Shown here one piece after another: positions 31,906 through 40,366 of a stretch of DNA of 44,465 nt. The DNA comes from Bacteroidaceae bacterium (GTDB taxonomy: Bacteria > Bacteroidota > Bacteroidia > Bacteroidales > Bacteroidaceae): contig BLLV01000106.1 of assembly GCA_011959205.1 (NCBI GenBank), positions 1 through 44,465 on the forward strand, given 5' to 3'. The translations under genes and the position numbers were made by a program. The notes under the pieces were generated by a model. The model did no database searches and was not told where the DNA came from. It saw only the letters and a list, made by a program, of their open reading frames with translations. Numbering within the stretch: the stretch's first letter is position 1; every line of letters begins with the position of its first letter.

Positions 31906-33042
31906 ATGAAAAGAGTGATGATTAAAATAAATGTATCGGTTCTGTTGCTGGTACTGGCATCTTGTTCCACCAATTATCGGATGACCACGTGTGTGTATAA
32001 AGACGGCAGGATAAGCAGGGAAGTATATGCCAAAGCCGATTCCGCTTTTCTGGCAGGTAATAGAAGCGGTAATCCTTTTTTATTCCAGCTGGGAGATCGT
32101 TGGATGGTAGAAAACTTGGATTCCTGTGTGAAAGTTGATTTCTTTGGAGAGGAAGCCGAACTTAATGTAAAGGCGGAGCGGACATGGAAGGCGGAAGGTA
32201 CGTTTTCATTCTTTTCCGCCAACGAGAAGTGGATGAAGCCTTTGGCCGAACCGCAAGAAAAACTGGAAAAACACTTCCGTTGGTTTTATACCTATTATAC
32301 GTATACATGCGATTTCCGGGAAATAGAAGACAAAGGTCTCATACCCATGGACAAGTATCTGGGCAAGCCGGAACAGGCCTTGTTGTTTCAAGGGGATATG
32401 AGCGGTTATCAAGGAATGAACGGAGTGGAACTGAAGTCAGTGTTGGAAGATGCGGAGGAAAAGTTTATGAAATGGCTCTATCATACACAATTCGAGTTGA
32501 GTTATGAAGTGGTGGAATATTTCCTGCAAAGGGGAGGAGAGGCTGCCTATGCTGCAAAACTGAAAGCTGAAAAGGAAGAAATCTTTCTAGGAGATAAAAA
32601 TCGGAAAGAGGAAAATGAATGCTCACCCGAATATGTCTGTACCTTGTTGGATAAACGGTACGATACGCTCGTTTTCACGGATCTGTATAAGGCCAATCAA
32701 AAGGAGATGCAGAAAAGGTATGATGAAAAGTGTGTCACTATGGAATTGTTTGACAATCAGATTAAGTTTGAATTGGCCATGCCCGGCGAGTTGCTTTCTG
32801 CAAATACCTTGCTGAAAGAAGAAGGCAGAGTGATATGGAAGGTGGATGCTTACCGGTTGTTGGGAGGAAATTATGTATTGGAAGCTGAATCGCGGGTAAT
32901 GAATATGTGGGCATTCTGTGTGACAGGGCTCTTGATTGCATTGGCCGGATATGGAATCCTGAGGAAAAAGGAGAATGGCAAGCGAGAAAAGGACATGAAC
33001 CGTTCAAGAGGCACTAAGGAAAGGAACAAAAGCAACCGTTAG
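31906..33042 (+). CDS. Membrane lipoprotein of unknown function in the sigma operon
   Basis: This 378-residue protein has a lipobox LASC at residues 17-20, so Cys20 should be lipidated. About 310 residues of mixed helical sequence follow, with a Trp/Tyr-rich centre (WFYTYYTYTCDF). A single hydrophobic segment near 333-352 (MWAFCVTGLLIALAGYGIL) precedes a strongly basic tail. A lipid anchor at one end and a membrane helix at the other make the body a loop held to the inner-membrane face, an arrangement suited to sensing. I recognise no domain. It follows the putative anti-sigma gene by 13 nt, and its 3' end overlaps the convergent TonB-like gene by 4 nt. Confidence 0.7.
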   Translation: MKRVMIKINVSVLLLVLASCSTNYRMTTCVYKDGRISREVYAKADSAFLAGNRSGNPFLFQLGDRWMVENLDSCVKVDFFGEEAELNVKAERTWKAEGTFSFFSANEKWMKPLAEPQEKLEKHFRWFYTYYTYTCDFREIEDKGLIPMDKYLGKPEQALLFQGDMSGYQGMNGVELKSVLEDAEEKFMKWLYHTQFELSYEVVEYFLQRGGEAAYAAKLKAEKEEIFLGDKNRKEENECSPEYVCTLLDKRYDTLVFTDLYKANQKEMQKRYDEKCVTMELFDNQIKFELAMPGELLSANTLLKEEGRVIWKVDAYRLLGGNYVLEAESRVMNMWAFCVTGLLIALAGYGILRKKENGKREKDMNRSRGTKERNKSNR

Positions 33043-35651
33043 TACCAGAAGGATGCTTTCAGCAGGATTTCTCGGGAACGGAACCTTTGCACAATGCTGT
33101 GTTCCGTCAGGGTATAAAGGTAAGTTTGTTGGTGTTCTTTGTTGTTCAGTAGGTTGTTGGCAAGCAACTCTAAGTCGAACTTTCGGAACGAATAGGTAGT
33201 GGATAGATTCATGAAGTAAATGGACGAACGAACAGGATGGTAGTTGTTAAACAAAGAATGAGTCCATTTCAATTTTAGCAGAGTGGTAGGGAATACATTG
33301 ATTTCTATGTTGCTACTCATTTTTAGGATATGTGTATAGGGAGTGATGGAACTTTTCAATGTGGAATATGACAAATGGGTTTTTCCTTCGATGCTTAGTT
33401 GTTTTAATGGCTGTGTGGCATAAGCCGGAGCAAAAGTCAGTGTTTGGCTTTGAAAGGGAACAAGGTTTTCATACAACAAGGTTTTCTGCCTGTTGTGGGT
33501 ATAGTTTCCTGTGATGCCGATAAAGGTTTTCCAAAAGCTGAAAGTTTTGGAAACTTTGGAGTGTACATTCCATGAAATAAAGCGATGCTTGGCTTCAATC
33601 ATTTGGGTGACATGCAGATCGCTATATTGTTGGGATTGAGGAGTCTGCTCCTGCCAGCCTACGTGTAGCCGACTGCCAATGGAACAGAACAGTCCGTTTA
33701 ATGGGTTGCTGAATTTGACAGTGGCACTGTATAGCAAGTTCTTGGACGGATAAAACCGACTGCCTTTGGAGGCTTCCCGATAATTGGTAATGATGTAATG
33801 AGGATACAGTTGGGTGATATCAGGCATCTGGCTTCGATAATGGAGGCTTTGATGGATACTCCAATAAGCATTAAGCTGGTAGGAGGCGGTGAGGGACGGC
33901 TCCGGAAGAACAAGACGATGACGTTCATGTGATGAGGGGGACGAGTGCCCGTCAAGGCGGAACAGATGATAGGAGAGAGGGAGTGTGAACAATATTTTCC
34001 AGCTTTCATCCGTATATCGCAAAGTAGGGGCTACATAAAATCGGGTATGGGCAACGCGTAGCGCATGAACAGTGGCAGCCGGGCGACAATCGCTGTTCAT
34101 GTTTTGGTGGATATAGTCGGCTCCGCCTTGTATGCCTAAGTGAAAGCCGAACAATTTGGTTTGTAGTTCCATACGGTTTATGGAGTAAAAATTATACAGA
34201 TGTACGTCTTGTCGCAGTTGCTCATAAGGTATACTGTCATTCAGCCATTCCTGATAAAGGCCGGGAGCGACCGTAAGCACTTGAGGTAGTTCTTCATACG
34301 CTTGAATGGAGGTAAGTCTGAACAGGTGGTTGTTGCCATAAGGACGTACCCACTGAAATTGGTTGGAAATTTCTTTTCTATCGGTGCGGAACGATTGATT
34401 TATGGGTTGACTGTTGGCTTGCAGTGGATTGTCCGTGTGGCTTTCAGTCCATTTTCCTTTCACTATGTTTTTGATATATGTTTGAGCGGTGTTTTGTTGG
34501 TAAGCTATTTCTCCGCTCAGTTGCCGGATGTGCGAGTTGAGCAGATTTTGGTCGTCATAGCGTATGGTGTGTTCCGGATAGAAATAGAGGGTGGACGTGT
34601 TGCTTTCTTGCTCCTCTTTTTTGTTCAGGTAATTCAGTTGAGTACGTATCGTATGGCCTTCTTTTATTTGGTAGAGATGCTTGATGGCTCCCAAGTGGTC
34701 GCGGTTCACCAAGTAATTCCTTTCGTCTATGTCACTAATGGTGGCAGCAGGAGGAACCAGCAGGAATGGAGAAGCAGGTAGGCGTGTCTCGCTGTCTTGT
34801 ATTTGTGAAATGATTTCGTTCTCTGTGTTGACGCCCGTATTGTTGGTTTTGTACAGAGAGAGATTTTGGTTCTTTTTCCCGAACAGCATGGTTTGTATGC
34901 GTGCATCCCACAGCATTTTGTTGTCGTGCGTGTATCCGCCTCCCATATCCGTAGTTCCAGTAAGAGTATACTTCACATTGTCTTCCAAAACCAAGTTGAT
35001 GGCAGCCTGTTCGCTGAATTGTTTCCCTCGAAGGGCGGATATATCTTGATGATTTCGGAGTACTTGTACACTTTTGACAGATTTTCCGGACAGGTTGTTG
35101 GTGGCTAAGGCATATTGGTCTCCCATCAAGTCCATGCCTTCTATGTAAAGTTTGGAGATAGCTTTGTCCTCGAACTTTATCTGACCGGAAGAAGAGACTT
35201 CTATGCCGGGCATTTTTTTCAATACATCAGCAATACTTTTGTCTTGCGGCATCTTGAATCCGCTCACGTTGTAAATCAGGGTGTCTTGTCGTTCCCGAAT
35301 CCGGTGGGAGGTAATCTTTACTTCTTTCAACTTTATGTTTTGTGTTTTCAGTTCCCACGAAGTGCCTTCCCGATAGTCTCCTGTCGGGATGTGGATGGCT
35401 TGGTAACCCAAGTGTGAGATAAAGATGGTAGTGGGAAGGGTGTTTACTTTTATAGAGAAATATCCTTTTGAATCTGTAAACGTAAAATCCAAAATGGACT
35501 GGTTCTGATGCAGCAAGGCAACAGATGCATTTTCCAATGGAACATGCGTATCAGAAACGACATAACCTTTATATTCAAAATCTTGCGCATATAACACAAA
35601 GGTCCATAGCATTCCTAAAAGCAAACATATTATGTAGCGGGTGCTTTTCAT
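33039..35651 (-). CDS. TonB-dependent-receptor-like outer-membrane barrel with carboxypeptidase-regulatory-like domain
   Basis: This 870-residue protein has a signal peptide ending LYAQ. A carboxypeptidase-regulatory-like (CarboxypepD_reg) domain follows (YKGYVVSDTHVPLENASVAL, then GYFSIKVNTLPTTIFISHLGYQ). The plug-like part (DVLKKMPGIEVSSSGQIKFEDKAISKLYIEGMDL) leads into a long barrel ending RSREILLKASFWY, with a terminal aromatic as in barrel insertion signals. It is shorter than SusC transporters, lacks the SusC VVVVGYG box and has no SusD partner, so it is a TonB-dependent-like protein of a different clade. It is the second gene after the GLPGLI gene, 7 nt away. Such pairs recur in Bacteroidota, but the cargo is unknown. 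Confidence 0.83.
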   Translation of the reverse strand: MKSTRYIICLLLGMLWTFVLYAQDFEYKGYVVSDTHVPLENASVALLHQNQSILDFTFTDSKGYFSIKVNTLPTTIFISHLGYQAIHIPTGDYREGTSWELKTQNIKLKEVKITSHRIRERQDTLIYNVSGFKMPQDKSIADVLKKMPGIEVSSSGQIKFEDKAISKLYIEGMDLMGDQYALATNNLSGKSVKSVQVLRNHQDISALRGKQFSEQAAINLVLEDNVKYTLTGTTDMGGGYTHDNKMLWDARIQTMLFGKKNQNLSLYKTNNTGVNTENEIISQIQDSETRLPASPFLLVPPAATISDIDERNYLVNRDHLGAIKHLYQIKEGHTIRTQLNYLNKKEEQESNTSTLYFYPEHTIRYDDQNLLNSHIRQLSGEIAYQQNTAQTYIKNIVKGKWTESHTDNPLQANSQPINQSFRTDRKEISNQFQWVRPYGNNHLFRLTSIQAYEELPQVLTVAPGLYQEWLNDSIPYEQLRQDVHLYNFYSINRMELQTKLFGFHLGIQGGADYIHQNMNSDCRPAATVHALRVAHTRFYVAPTLRYTDESWKILFTLPLSYHLFRLDGHSSPSSHERHRLVLPEPSLTASYQLNAYWSIHQSLHYRSQMPDITQLYPHYIITNYREASKGSRFYPSKNLLYSATVKFSNPLNGLFCSIGSRLHVGWQEQTPQSQQYSDLHVTQMIEAKHRFISWNVHSKVSKTFSFWKTFIGITGNYTHNRQKTLLYENLVPFQSQTLTFAPAYATQPLKQLSIEGKTHLSYSTLKSSITPYTHILKMSSNIEINVFPTTLLKLKWTHSLFNNYHPVRSSIYFMNLSTTYSFRKFDLELLANNLLNNKEHQQTYLYTLTEHSIVQRFRSREILLKASFWY

Positions 35652-35658
35652 AAGAAGA

Positions 35659-36471
35659 TCATTTTTCTAAGAAAATGGCATGCTTTTCTTTATATACGAT
35701 TGGTTTTCCGTTCGCATCGCATGCTGTGGTGCGAGATATTCCGAACTGTTCCAAGTACTGATGAGGATCCTTTGCGTTTAATCGGTGCATCTCTTCCAGT
35801 TTCTGGCGGCTGCATTCGATAAATTTTCCTTTGGGCAAGGGCACCTTTTGTGATTTCTTATTTTTTATCTCGATACAATCAAATGAAAAATACCCTTGAA
35901 CGTCATTGGCTTTTAGTATCAATCCGGGCAATCCGTGTAGCTTCCATGGCCCGTCACTGATGGGAATATGGAGGGTGAACCACACTGTCCATTCCTTTTC
36001 TCTAAAAAGGGTTCGGGCTTTTTTACATGGATAGCCGGCTATGAGAGTGTCACCGGGTTCCATTCTCCAAACAGGTGTTTCCATGGTTTCCTTGTATCTG
36101 AATTGCTTGTATAGCTTGTCTGTGTAGGTCAATATCCCTTTTTGCGGATAGTTTTTGTATATGGCATAATTCTGTTTGGATAAAGGGTAATTACTTTTTT
36201 CCAACGCGTTCATGACATCGGAGTAACTGCCACCACGGGATCGTATGCTATCTTTTATTTCATCCCTACGGGTATTCCACAGGCTGTAAAAACTTGAACT
36301 TCTTTTTCCGATATCCAAGACTTTCTCATCTTCAAACAGCTTTCCGCTGTCCTCATAAAATAGTTGGAAACGGGCGAGGTAATGAACGTTCAGTTGCACT
36401 TCATCCGCTTCTTGGGAAAACATCGGATGAACCAAAACGGTCAAGCATAAAAGGAGGAATATGTTTTTCAT
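35659..36471 (-). CDS. GLPGLI-family exported protein
   Basis: This 270-residue protein begins at 36471 with a signal peptide (MKNIFLLLCLTVLVHPMFSQ); a longer start at 36510 would precede it awkwardly. The family name motif appears as GPWKLHGLPGLILKANDVQG near residue 185. Other family traits are the CKKARTLFREKEWTVWF block just before it and Tyr-rich N-terminal strands (VHYLARFQLFYEDSG). GLPGLI proteins are exported, of unknown function, and often lie beside TonB-receptor-like barrels, as here with 7 nt between them. A good promoter lies at 36572-36603. A hairpin in the leader could tune expression or end the upstream operon. Confidence 0.88.
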   Translation of the reverse strand: MKNIFLLLCLTVLVHPMFSQEADEVQLNVHYLARFQLFYEDSGKLFEDEKVLDIGKRSSSFYSLWNTRRDEIKDSIRSRGGSYSDVMNALEKSNYPLSKQNYAIYKNYPQKGILTYTDKLYKQFRYKETMETPVWRMEPGDTLIAGYPCKKARTLFREKEWTVWFTLHIPISDGPWKLHGLPGLILKANDVQGYFSFDCIEIKNKKSQKVPLPKGKFIECSRQKLEEMHRLNAKDPHQYLEQFGISRTTACDANGKPIVYKEKHAIFLEK

Positions 36472-36484
36472 AAGTTTTGGTTGT

Positions 36485-36535
36485 AAAACAAACGTACGCC
36501 AAACATTCATATCTATCAGTTTGTCTGGCGTATGT
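36485..36535 (-). terminator. Hairpin at the end of the export operon / leader of the GLPGLI gene
   Basis: The arms 36492-36501 and 36526-36535 form a 10-bp stem, with three further inner pairs possible. On the minus strand a T-rich tract follows. It is placed both to terminate the tolC-type operon and to act as a leader hairpin for the promoter at 36572. Confidence 0.5.
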
Positions 36536-36571
36536 CTGTGCTTTTTGTTAAAGTCAATTAAAGATTACTTC

Positions 36572-36603
36572 CAAATGTAGGAAAATCAAACGACTATAGC
36601 AAT
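36572..36603 (-). promoter_or_regulatory. Promoter of the GLPGLI-TonB operon
   Basis: On the minus strand ATTG (complement of 36600-36603) is followed after 20 nt by TACATTTG (complement of 36572-36579), a full consensus match. The leader to 36471 is about 95 nt and includes the hairpin at 36492-36535. Confidence 0.65.
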
Positions 36604-36623
36604 AAAAATGATGCATTTAACTT

Positions 36624-37940
36624 TTATTCCAAATTTAAGGGAATCCCTTTGTAGAAATCCAGAATCTTGGTACGGAACAGGTAGTCATATTTTGACTGAA
36701 GCATGTCCGAAACGGCTTTCATCCAGTTGGTACGGGCTTCATTATATTCGGTAGCGTTGGCTTTGCCGTTGGCATATTTCTCGCTCATCAGACGGAAAGA
36801 AGCTTCGGAAGCCTCTGTAGCTGTGGTGCTGCTTTTGTATTTGCTTTCGGCGGCTACTGCATTATAGTATGCTTGCTGTATTTCTTTGAAAAGCATTTTC
36901 TTGCTCTCTTCCAGTTTCCAGGATAAAGCAGTGCGCTGAATGCGGGCACTCTTTACTCTGTTTCGTGTTTCAAGACGGTTGAACAACGGGATGCTGAGTG
37001 AGAATTGCAGATACTTGTTCAAGTTCTGATGCCATTGGCTGCTGAATGAGGCATTCTCCACTCCCGAGATATTATAGTAGTTTGTACCTACTCCGGCACC
37101 GAAGTTTAACTGCGGATACCAGGCGCTTTGTGCGATACGGATACTTTTGGTGGCTCCTTCCAGACGGAACTGGGCGGCCTTGATACCCGGTTTATCCAGT
37201 ACGGCTTGGGTATAAATATCTTCGGGAGGTGAAAGCAGTGTGAAGTTGTCTTCTACACGGGGAGATACTACACCAAAGCCATCGGGAGTGGGAAGTTCCA
37301 GCAGCTGGCTCAGTTCCAGCAATGCCAATTGATAATTGTTGTCGGCTTGTACGGCAGACATTTCGTCTTGGGCCACCCGTGCACGGGCTTCATACACTTC
37401 GGCTTCCGAAGCTTTTCCGTTGTGGAAATAAGCTTCTTTTGATTTCAGTTGCTCACGGCTCAATTCTACCTGGCTATGCGCTACTTTGGCCAGTTCCTCA
37501 TTAAAAAGGATCTGTAGATAGGCGGAGGTGACCGAAATGCTGATATCTTCTTTCGCCTTGTTCAAGTCCTCTATGGCTGCTTTCAGGTTCAGTTTACTGA
37601 GAGCGATATTGTTCGGTATCCGCAATCCTGTAAACAAGGGGATGCTGGTGCTGAGTGAGAAGTTGGTGTTCTTGGTGTTACGGTCGCCGTATGTATTATC
37701 GGCTTGTAAGGCACGGCCGAAGTTGAATGATTGTCCTACATTTCCGTTCAGATTAGGCAGACGGCTGTATTTGGCGGTGTTCAGGGTGACTGCATCCTGA
37801 TCGCGCGCGGCTTCCTGTTGCTTGATGCTCAAATTGTGCTCGATGGCGTAGTCAATGCATTGGCGTAAGTTCCATTTTTCCTGGGCGGAAACCGGCAATG
37901 CCGCAAGGAGAGCCATAGCTATAATGATTTGTTTCTTCAT
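36624..37940 (-). CDS. TolC-family outer-membrane efflux protein
   Basis: This 438-residue protein starts at 37940 with a signal peptide ending PVSAQ; the frame opens further upstream, but that part lacks a signal. Two repeated helical halves typical of TolC are visible: LRQCIDYAIEHNLSIKQQEAARDQD near the N-terminus and a second repeat region around residue 280 (DKPGIKAAQFRLEGATKSIRIAQSAWYPQLNFG). Alanine/glutamate-rich long helices lie between them. It forms the trans-envelope channel of the exporter whose adaptor gene lies 13 nt upstream. Together with two permeases and an ATPase it makes a complete MacAB-TolC-like system. The exported substrate is unknown. Confidence 0.92.
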   Translation of the reverse strand: MKKQIIIAMALLAALPVSAQEKWNLRQCIDYAIEHNLSIKQQEAARDQDAVTLNTAKYSRLPNLNGNVGQSFNFGRALQADNTYGDRNTKNTNFSLSTSIPLFTGLRIPNNIALSKLNLKAAIEDLNKAKEDISISVTSAYLQILFNEELAKVAHSQVELSREQLKSKEAYFHNGKASEAEVYEARARVAQDEMSAVQADNNYQLALLELSQLLELPTPDGFGVVSPRVEDNFTLLSPPEDIYTQAVLDKPGIKAAQFRLEGATKSIRIAQSAWYPQLNFGAGVGTNYYNISGVENASFSSQWHQNLNKYLQFSLSIPLFNRLETRNRVKSARIQRTALSWKLEESKKMLFKEIQQAYYNAVAAESKYKSSTTATEASEASFRLMSEKYANGKANATEYNEARTNWMKAVSDMLQSKYDYLFRTKILDFYKGIPLNLE

Positions 37941-37953
37941 ACTGTTGTTTCTA

Positions 37954-39048
37954 TTATTTCTTTTCTGCTCCACGTATTTTCTCATTGGCGTTCAAACCGT
38001 TCTTCACTTCAATCTTGATGCCGTCGCTCATACCTGTAGTAATGGTACGGCGGCTGAATTTTTGTGAAGGGACACTGTCGGTCAAGACATATACAAAGGT
38101 AGAGTCGTTTTTAAACTCAACGGTACTTTCGGGCACTGCCAATACTTTACTGGCACGTGCCAGGACGATTTCCGCATTTGCGCTATATCCCGAACGGATG
38201 GTAATCGTGTCGGGCACTGTAATGGCGGCTTTGATCTCAAATTGGTTGGCACCGTTTTCTTCCACACCTTTAGGGGACATATACTCCAGTTGTGCATCAA
38301 ACTCCATGTTTTGCAAGGCTCCTAGAGTTATTTTTACCGGCATGCCTTGGTGTATGCGTCCTACTTCCGTTTCATCAATATTGCCGCGGAAAATCAGATC
38401 ATTCATGTTGGCTACGGTGGCGATAGTGGTTCCGTCATTGAAGGTGTTGCTCATGATGACAGAGTTACCGGCTTTTACAGGTACATCCAGAATCAGTCCG
38501 TCGATGGTAGACCGGATAAGGGTGCTGCTGAATGAAGCTTTGTTTTTAGTGATACCTTCTTTGACTATTTCCAGATTATCTTTGGCTGTCTGTAATTCTT
38601 CACGTGCCTGTTTTACAGCTACCTCACTCTTTTCGTATTCTTCACTGCTGATCAGTTTGCTTTCGAACAGTTTTTTCATGCGGGTGAAATCAGTCTCTCC
38701 TTGTCTGGCATTGATCTCAGCCAGTCTTACGCGGCTTTCTGCCGAGTTCAGTTGTCCCAGTTCGGGGATCACCTTTACTTTGGCTATCACTTCGCCTTTC
38801 TTTATTTTTTGTCCGGCTTCCTTATATACCTCGTCTATGATGCCTGAAATCTGCGGTTTGATCAGAATCTCGTCACGCGGTTCTATTTTACCGGTAGCTA
38901 CGGTAGTCTTTTTCAGATCGGTGATTTCTGCGTTTAATACAGTATATACGCTGGCTTTGGGTTGTGATTTTTGATAAAGAAATACAAATGTCCCGATGAA
39001 TATCAGTGCAACGATGACTAATAATGCAATTTTTACATACTTTTTCAT
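37954..39048 (-). CDS. MacA/HlyD-type periplasmic adaptor of an ABC exporter
   Basis: This 364-residue protein has an N-terminal membrane anchor (VKIALLVIVALIFIGTFVFLY). The membrane-fusion pattern follows: lipoyl half-motif (ATGKIEPRDEILIKPQISGIIDEV), a helical hairpin of about 80 residues (ESRVRLAEINARQGETDFTRMKK...), the second lipoyl half (STIDGLILDVPVKAGNSVI), and beta-barrel and membrane-proximal domains. It should bridge the inner-membrane ABC permeases to the TolC channel. The gene sits between a permease gene (72 nt) and the TolC gene (13 nt), all leftward. MacA-type is favoured over RND adaptor because the neighbours are ABC permeases. Confidence 0.9.
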   Translation of the reverse strand: MKKYVKIALLVIVALIFIGTFVFLYQKSQPKASVYTVLNAEITDLKKTTVATGKIEPRDEILIKPQISGIIDEVYKEAGQKIKKGEVIAKVKVIPELGQLNSAESRVRLAEINARQGETDFTRMKKLFESKLISSEEYEKSEVAVKQAREELQTAKDNLEIVKEGITKNKASFSSTLIRSTIDGLILDVPVKAGNSVIMSNTFNDGTTIATVANMNDLIFRGNIDETEVGRIHQGMPVKITLGALQNMEFDAQLEYMSPKGVEENGANQFEIKAAITVPDTITIRSGYSANAEIVLARASKVLAVPESTVEFKNDSTFVYVLTDSVPSQKFSRRTITTGMSDGIKIEVKNGLNANEKIRGAEKK

Positions 39049-39120
39049 ATCTGTTTGTTTTATTATTTTTTTACTCTTGTTTGTTGCTGCATGGAAATCT
39101 TTTCCGTTTGTCAGCTGGTT

Positions 39121-40362
39121 TTATTCGTCTCTTATAGCTTCAATGGGTTTGATGGCCATGGCACGATAGGCCGGCGCCAATCCTGCCAGCATGCCCAGAA
39201 CCATCAATAAAATGCAGGCCCCGACAGCCATCCAGAAACTGATTTGGAAATGCGCCTCTGTGCCCGAAGCTGCTGTTCCTATTTCCAGCCCTTGTAAAAC
39301 CAAGACTCCGAAACAGATTCCCAGCAATCCGGCAAAAGTTGTCAAGACCATGCTTTCAGAAAGAATCTGGTTCAATATATCTTTGGGGCGTGCGCCGATG
39401 GCCCGGCGGATACCGATTTCGGTCGTACGCTCTTTTACTGTTACCATCATGATATTGCTTACTCCGATAGCTCCTGCCAGCAATGTCCCCAAACCGACCA
39501 TCCATGCCAGAATATTGATACCGGTGAACAGATTGTCAATCATGCTGAACATTGCCTCGGCATTGACCATGATCACCGCTTGCTTGTCGTCCGGGTGAAT
39601 ATAGTGTGCTTTCTTGATAACTTGTTCTATTTTGTCGGCTATGCTGGTAACAGTCACTCCCGGTTTCACCGTAATACAAACTAAATCAATTCGTTTCCCG
39701 AAATTATATGCTTTCTGCATGGTAGTAAACGGAAGGGTTACACTGTCCTCTGTTCCGGCGTTGATGTTCATGTTACTGGTTGATAAGCTGACTCCTACAA
39801 TCTGATAATAAATGCCGTCCACACGCAAATATTGTCCGCAGGGATTCCCCCCTTGGGGAAACAGTTCATCGTACACGCGTTTTCCTATGGTGCAGACTTT
39901 CCGGTTTTCCAATATGTCTACATCATTGATAAAGCGCCCCATTGTAATATTCTGGGCTTCTATCTTCTCGTAATCAGGCTGTAATCCTCTGACAGCACAG
40001 GAACTTTTCTTGTCTCCGAAAATAGCGGTAGAACCCCACCGGCTGATGTTGGGAGTGATCACTTCTACTTCCGGTACGGTTTGGCGGATACGTTCCACAT
40101 CGTTAATTTCCATATCCCAATAACGTCCTTTTCTGAATCCTTTATAGGCTTCACTGGTTTTATTACTTCCGAAAAATACGGAGTTGGTAGCGAATCCTTT
40201 AAAGTTTGCCGACATCATATCTTGTAGTCCCTGGCCTCCTCCCATAAGGGCGACCAGCATGAATATACCCCAAAAAACGCCGAAAGCGGTCAATAGGCTA
40301 CGTGTCTTGTTTCTGGTGATGGTGATGAATATCTCCTCCCACCTGTCTAAATCTATTCTCAT
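39121..40362 (-). CDS. MacB-type ABC permease (FtsX family), second of two
   Basis: This 413-residue protein has the MacB topology. One membrane helix near the N-terminus (TRSLLTAFGVFWGIFMLVALMGGG) precedes a large periplasmic MacB-PCD domain (about 50-270), then three C-terminal helices with the FtsX signature (IGVSNIMMVTVKERTTEIGIRRAIGARPKDI). It lacks a fused ATPase, unlike E. coli MacB. It lies 4 nt after the other permease gene and should pair with it as a heterodimer on the shared ATPase. Substrate candidates for the family are lipoproteins, peptides or small toxins; nothing here decides. Confidence 0.88.
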   Translation of the reverse strand: MRIDLDRWEEIFITITRNKTRSLLTAFGVFWGIFMLVALMGGGQGLQDMMSANFKGFATNSVFFGSNKTSEAYKGFRKGRYWDMEINDVERIRQTVPEVEVITPNISRWGSTAIFGDKKSSCAVRGLQPDYEKIEAQNITMGRFINDVDILENRKVCTIGKRVYDELFPQGGNPCGQYLRVDGIYYQIVGVSLSTSNMNINAGTEDSVTLPFTTMQKAYNFGKRIDLVCITVKPGVTVTSIADKIEQVIKKAHYIHPDDKQAVIMVNAEAMFSMIDNLFTGINILAWMVGLGTLLAGAIGVSNIMMVTVKERTTEIGIRRAIGARPKDILNQILSESMVLTTFAGLLGICFGVLVLQGLEIGTAASGTEAHFQISFWMAVGACILLMVLGMLAGLAPAYRAMAIKPIEAIRDE

Positions 40363-40366
40363 AATC

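Noticed and set aside
37985-38974. 329-codon plus-strand frame opposite the export adaptor
   Set aside because: It is fully antisense to a well-recognised MacA-type protein, and its translation shows no family motif.
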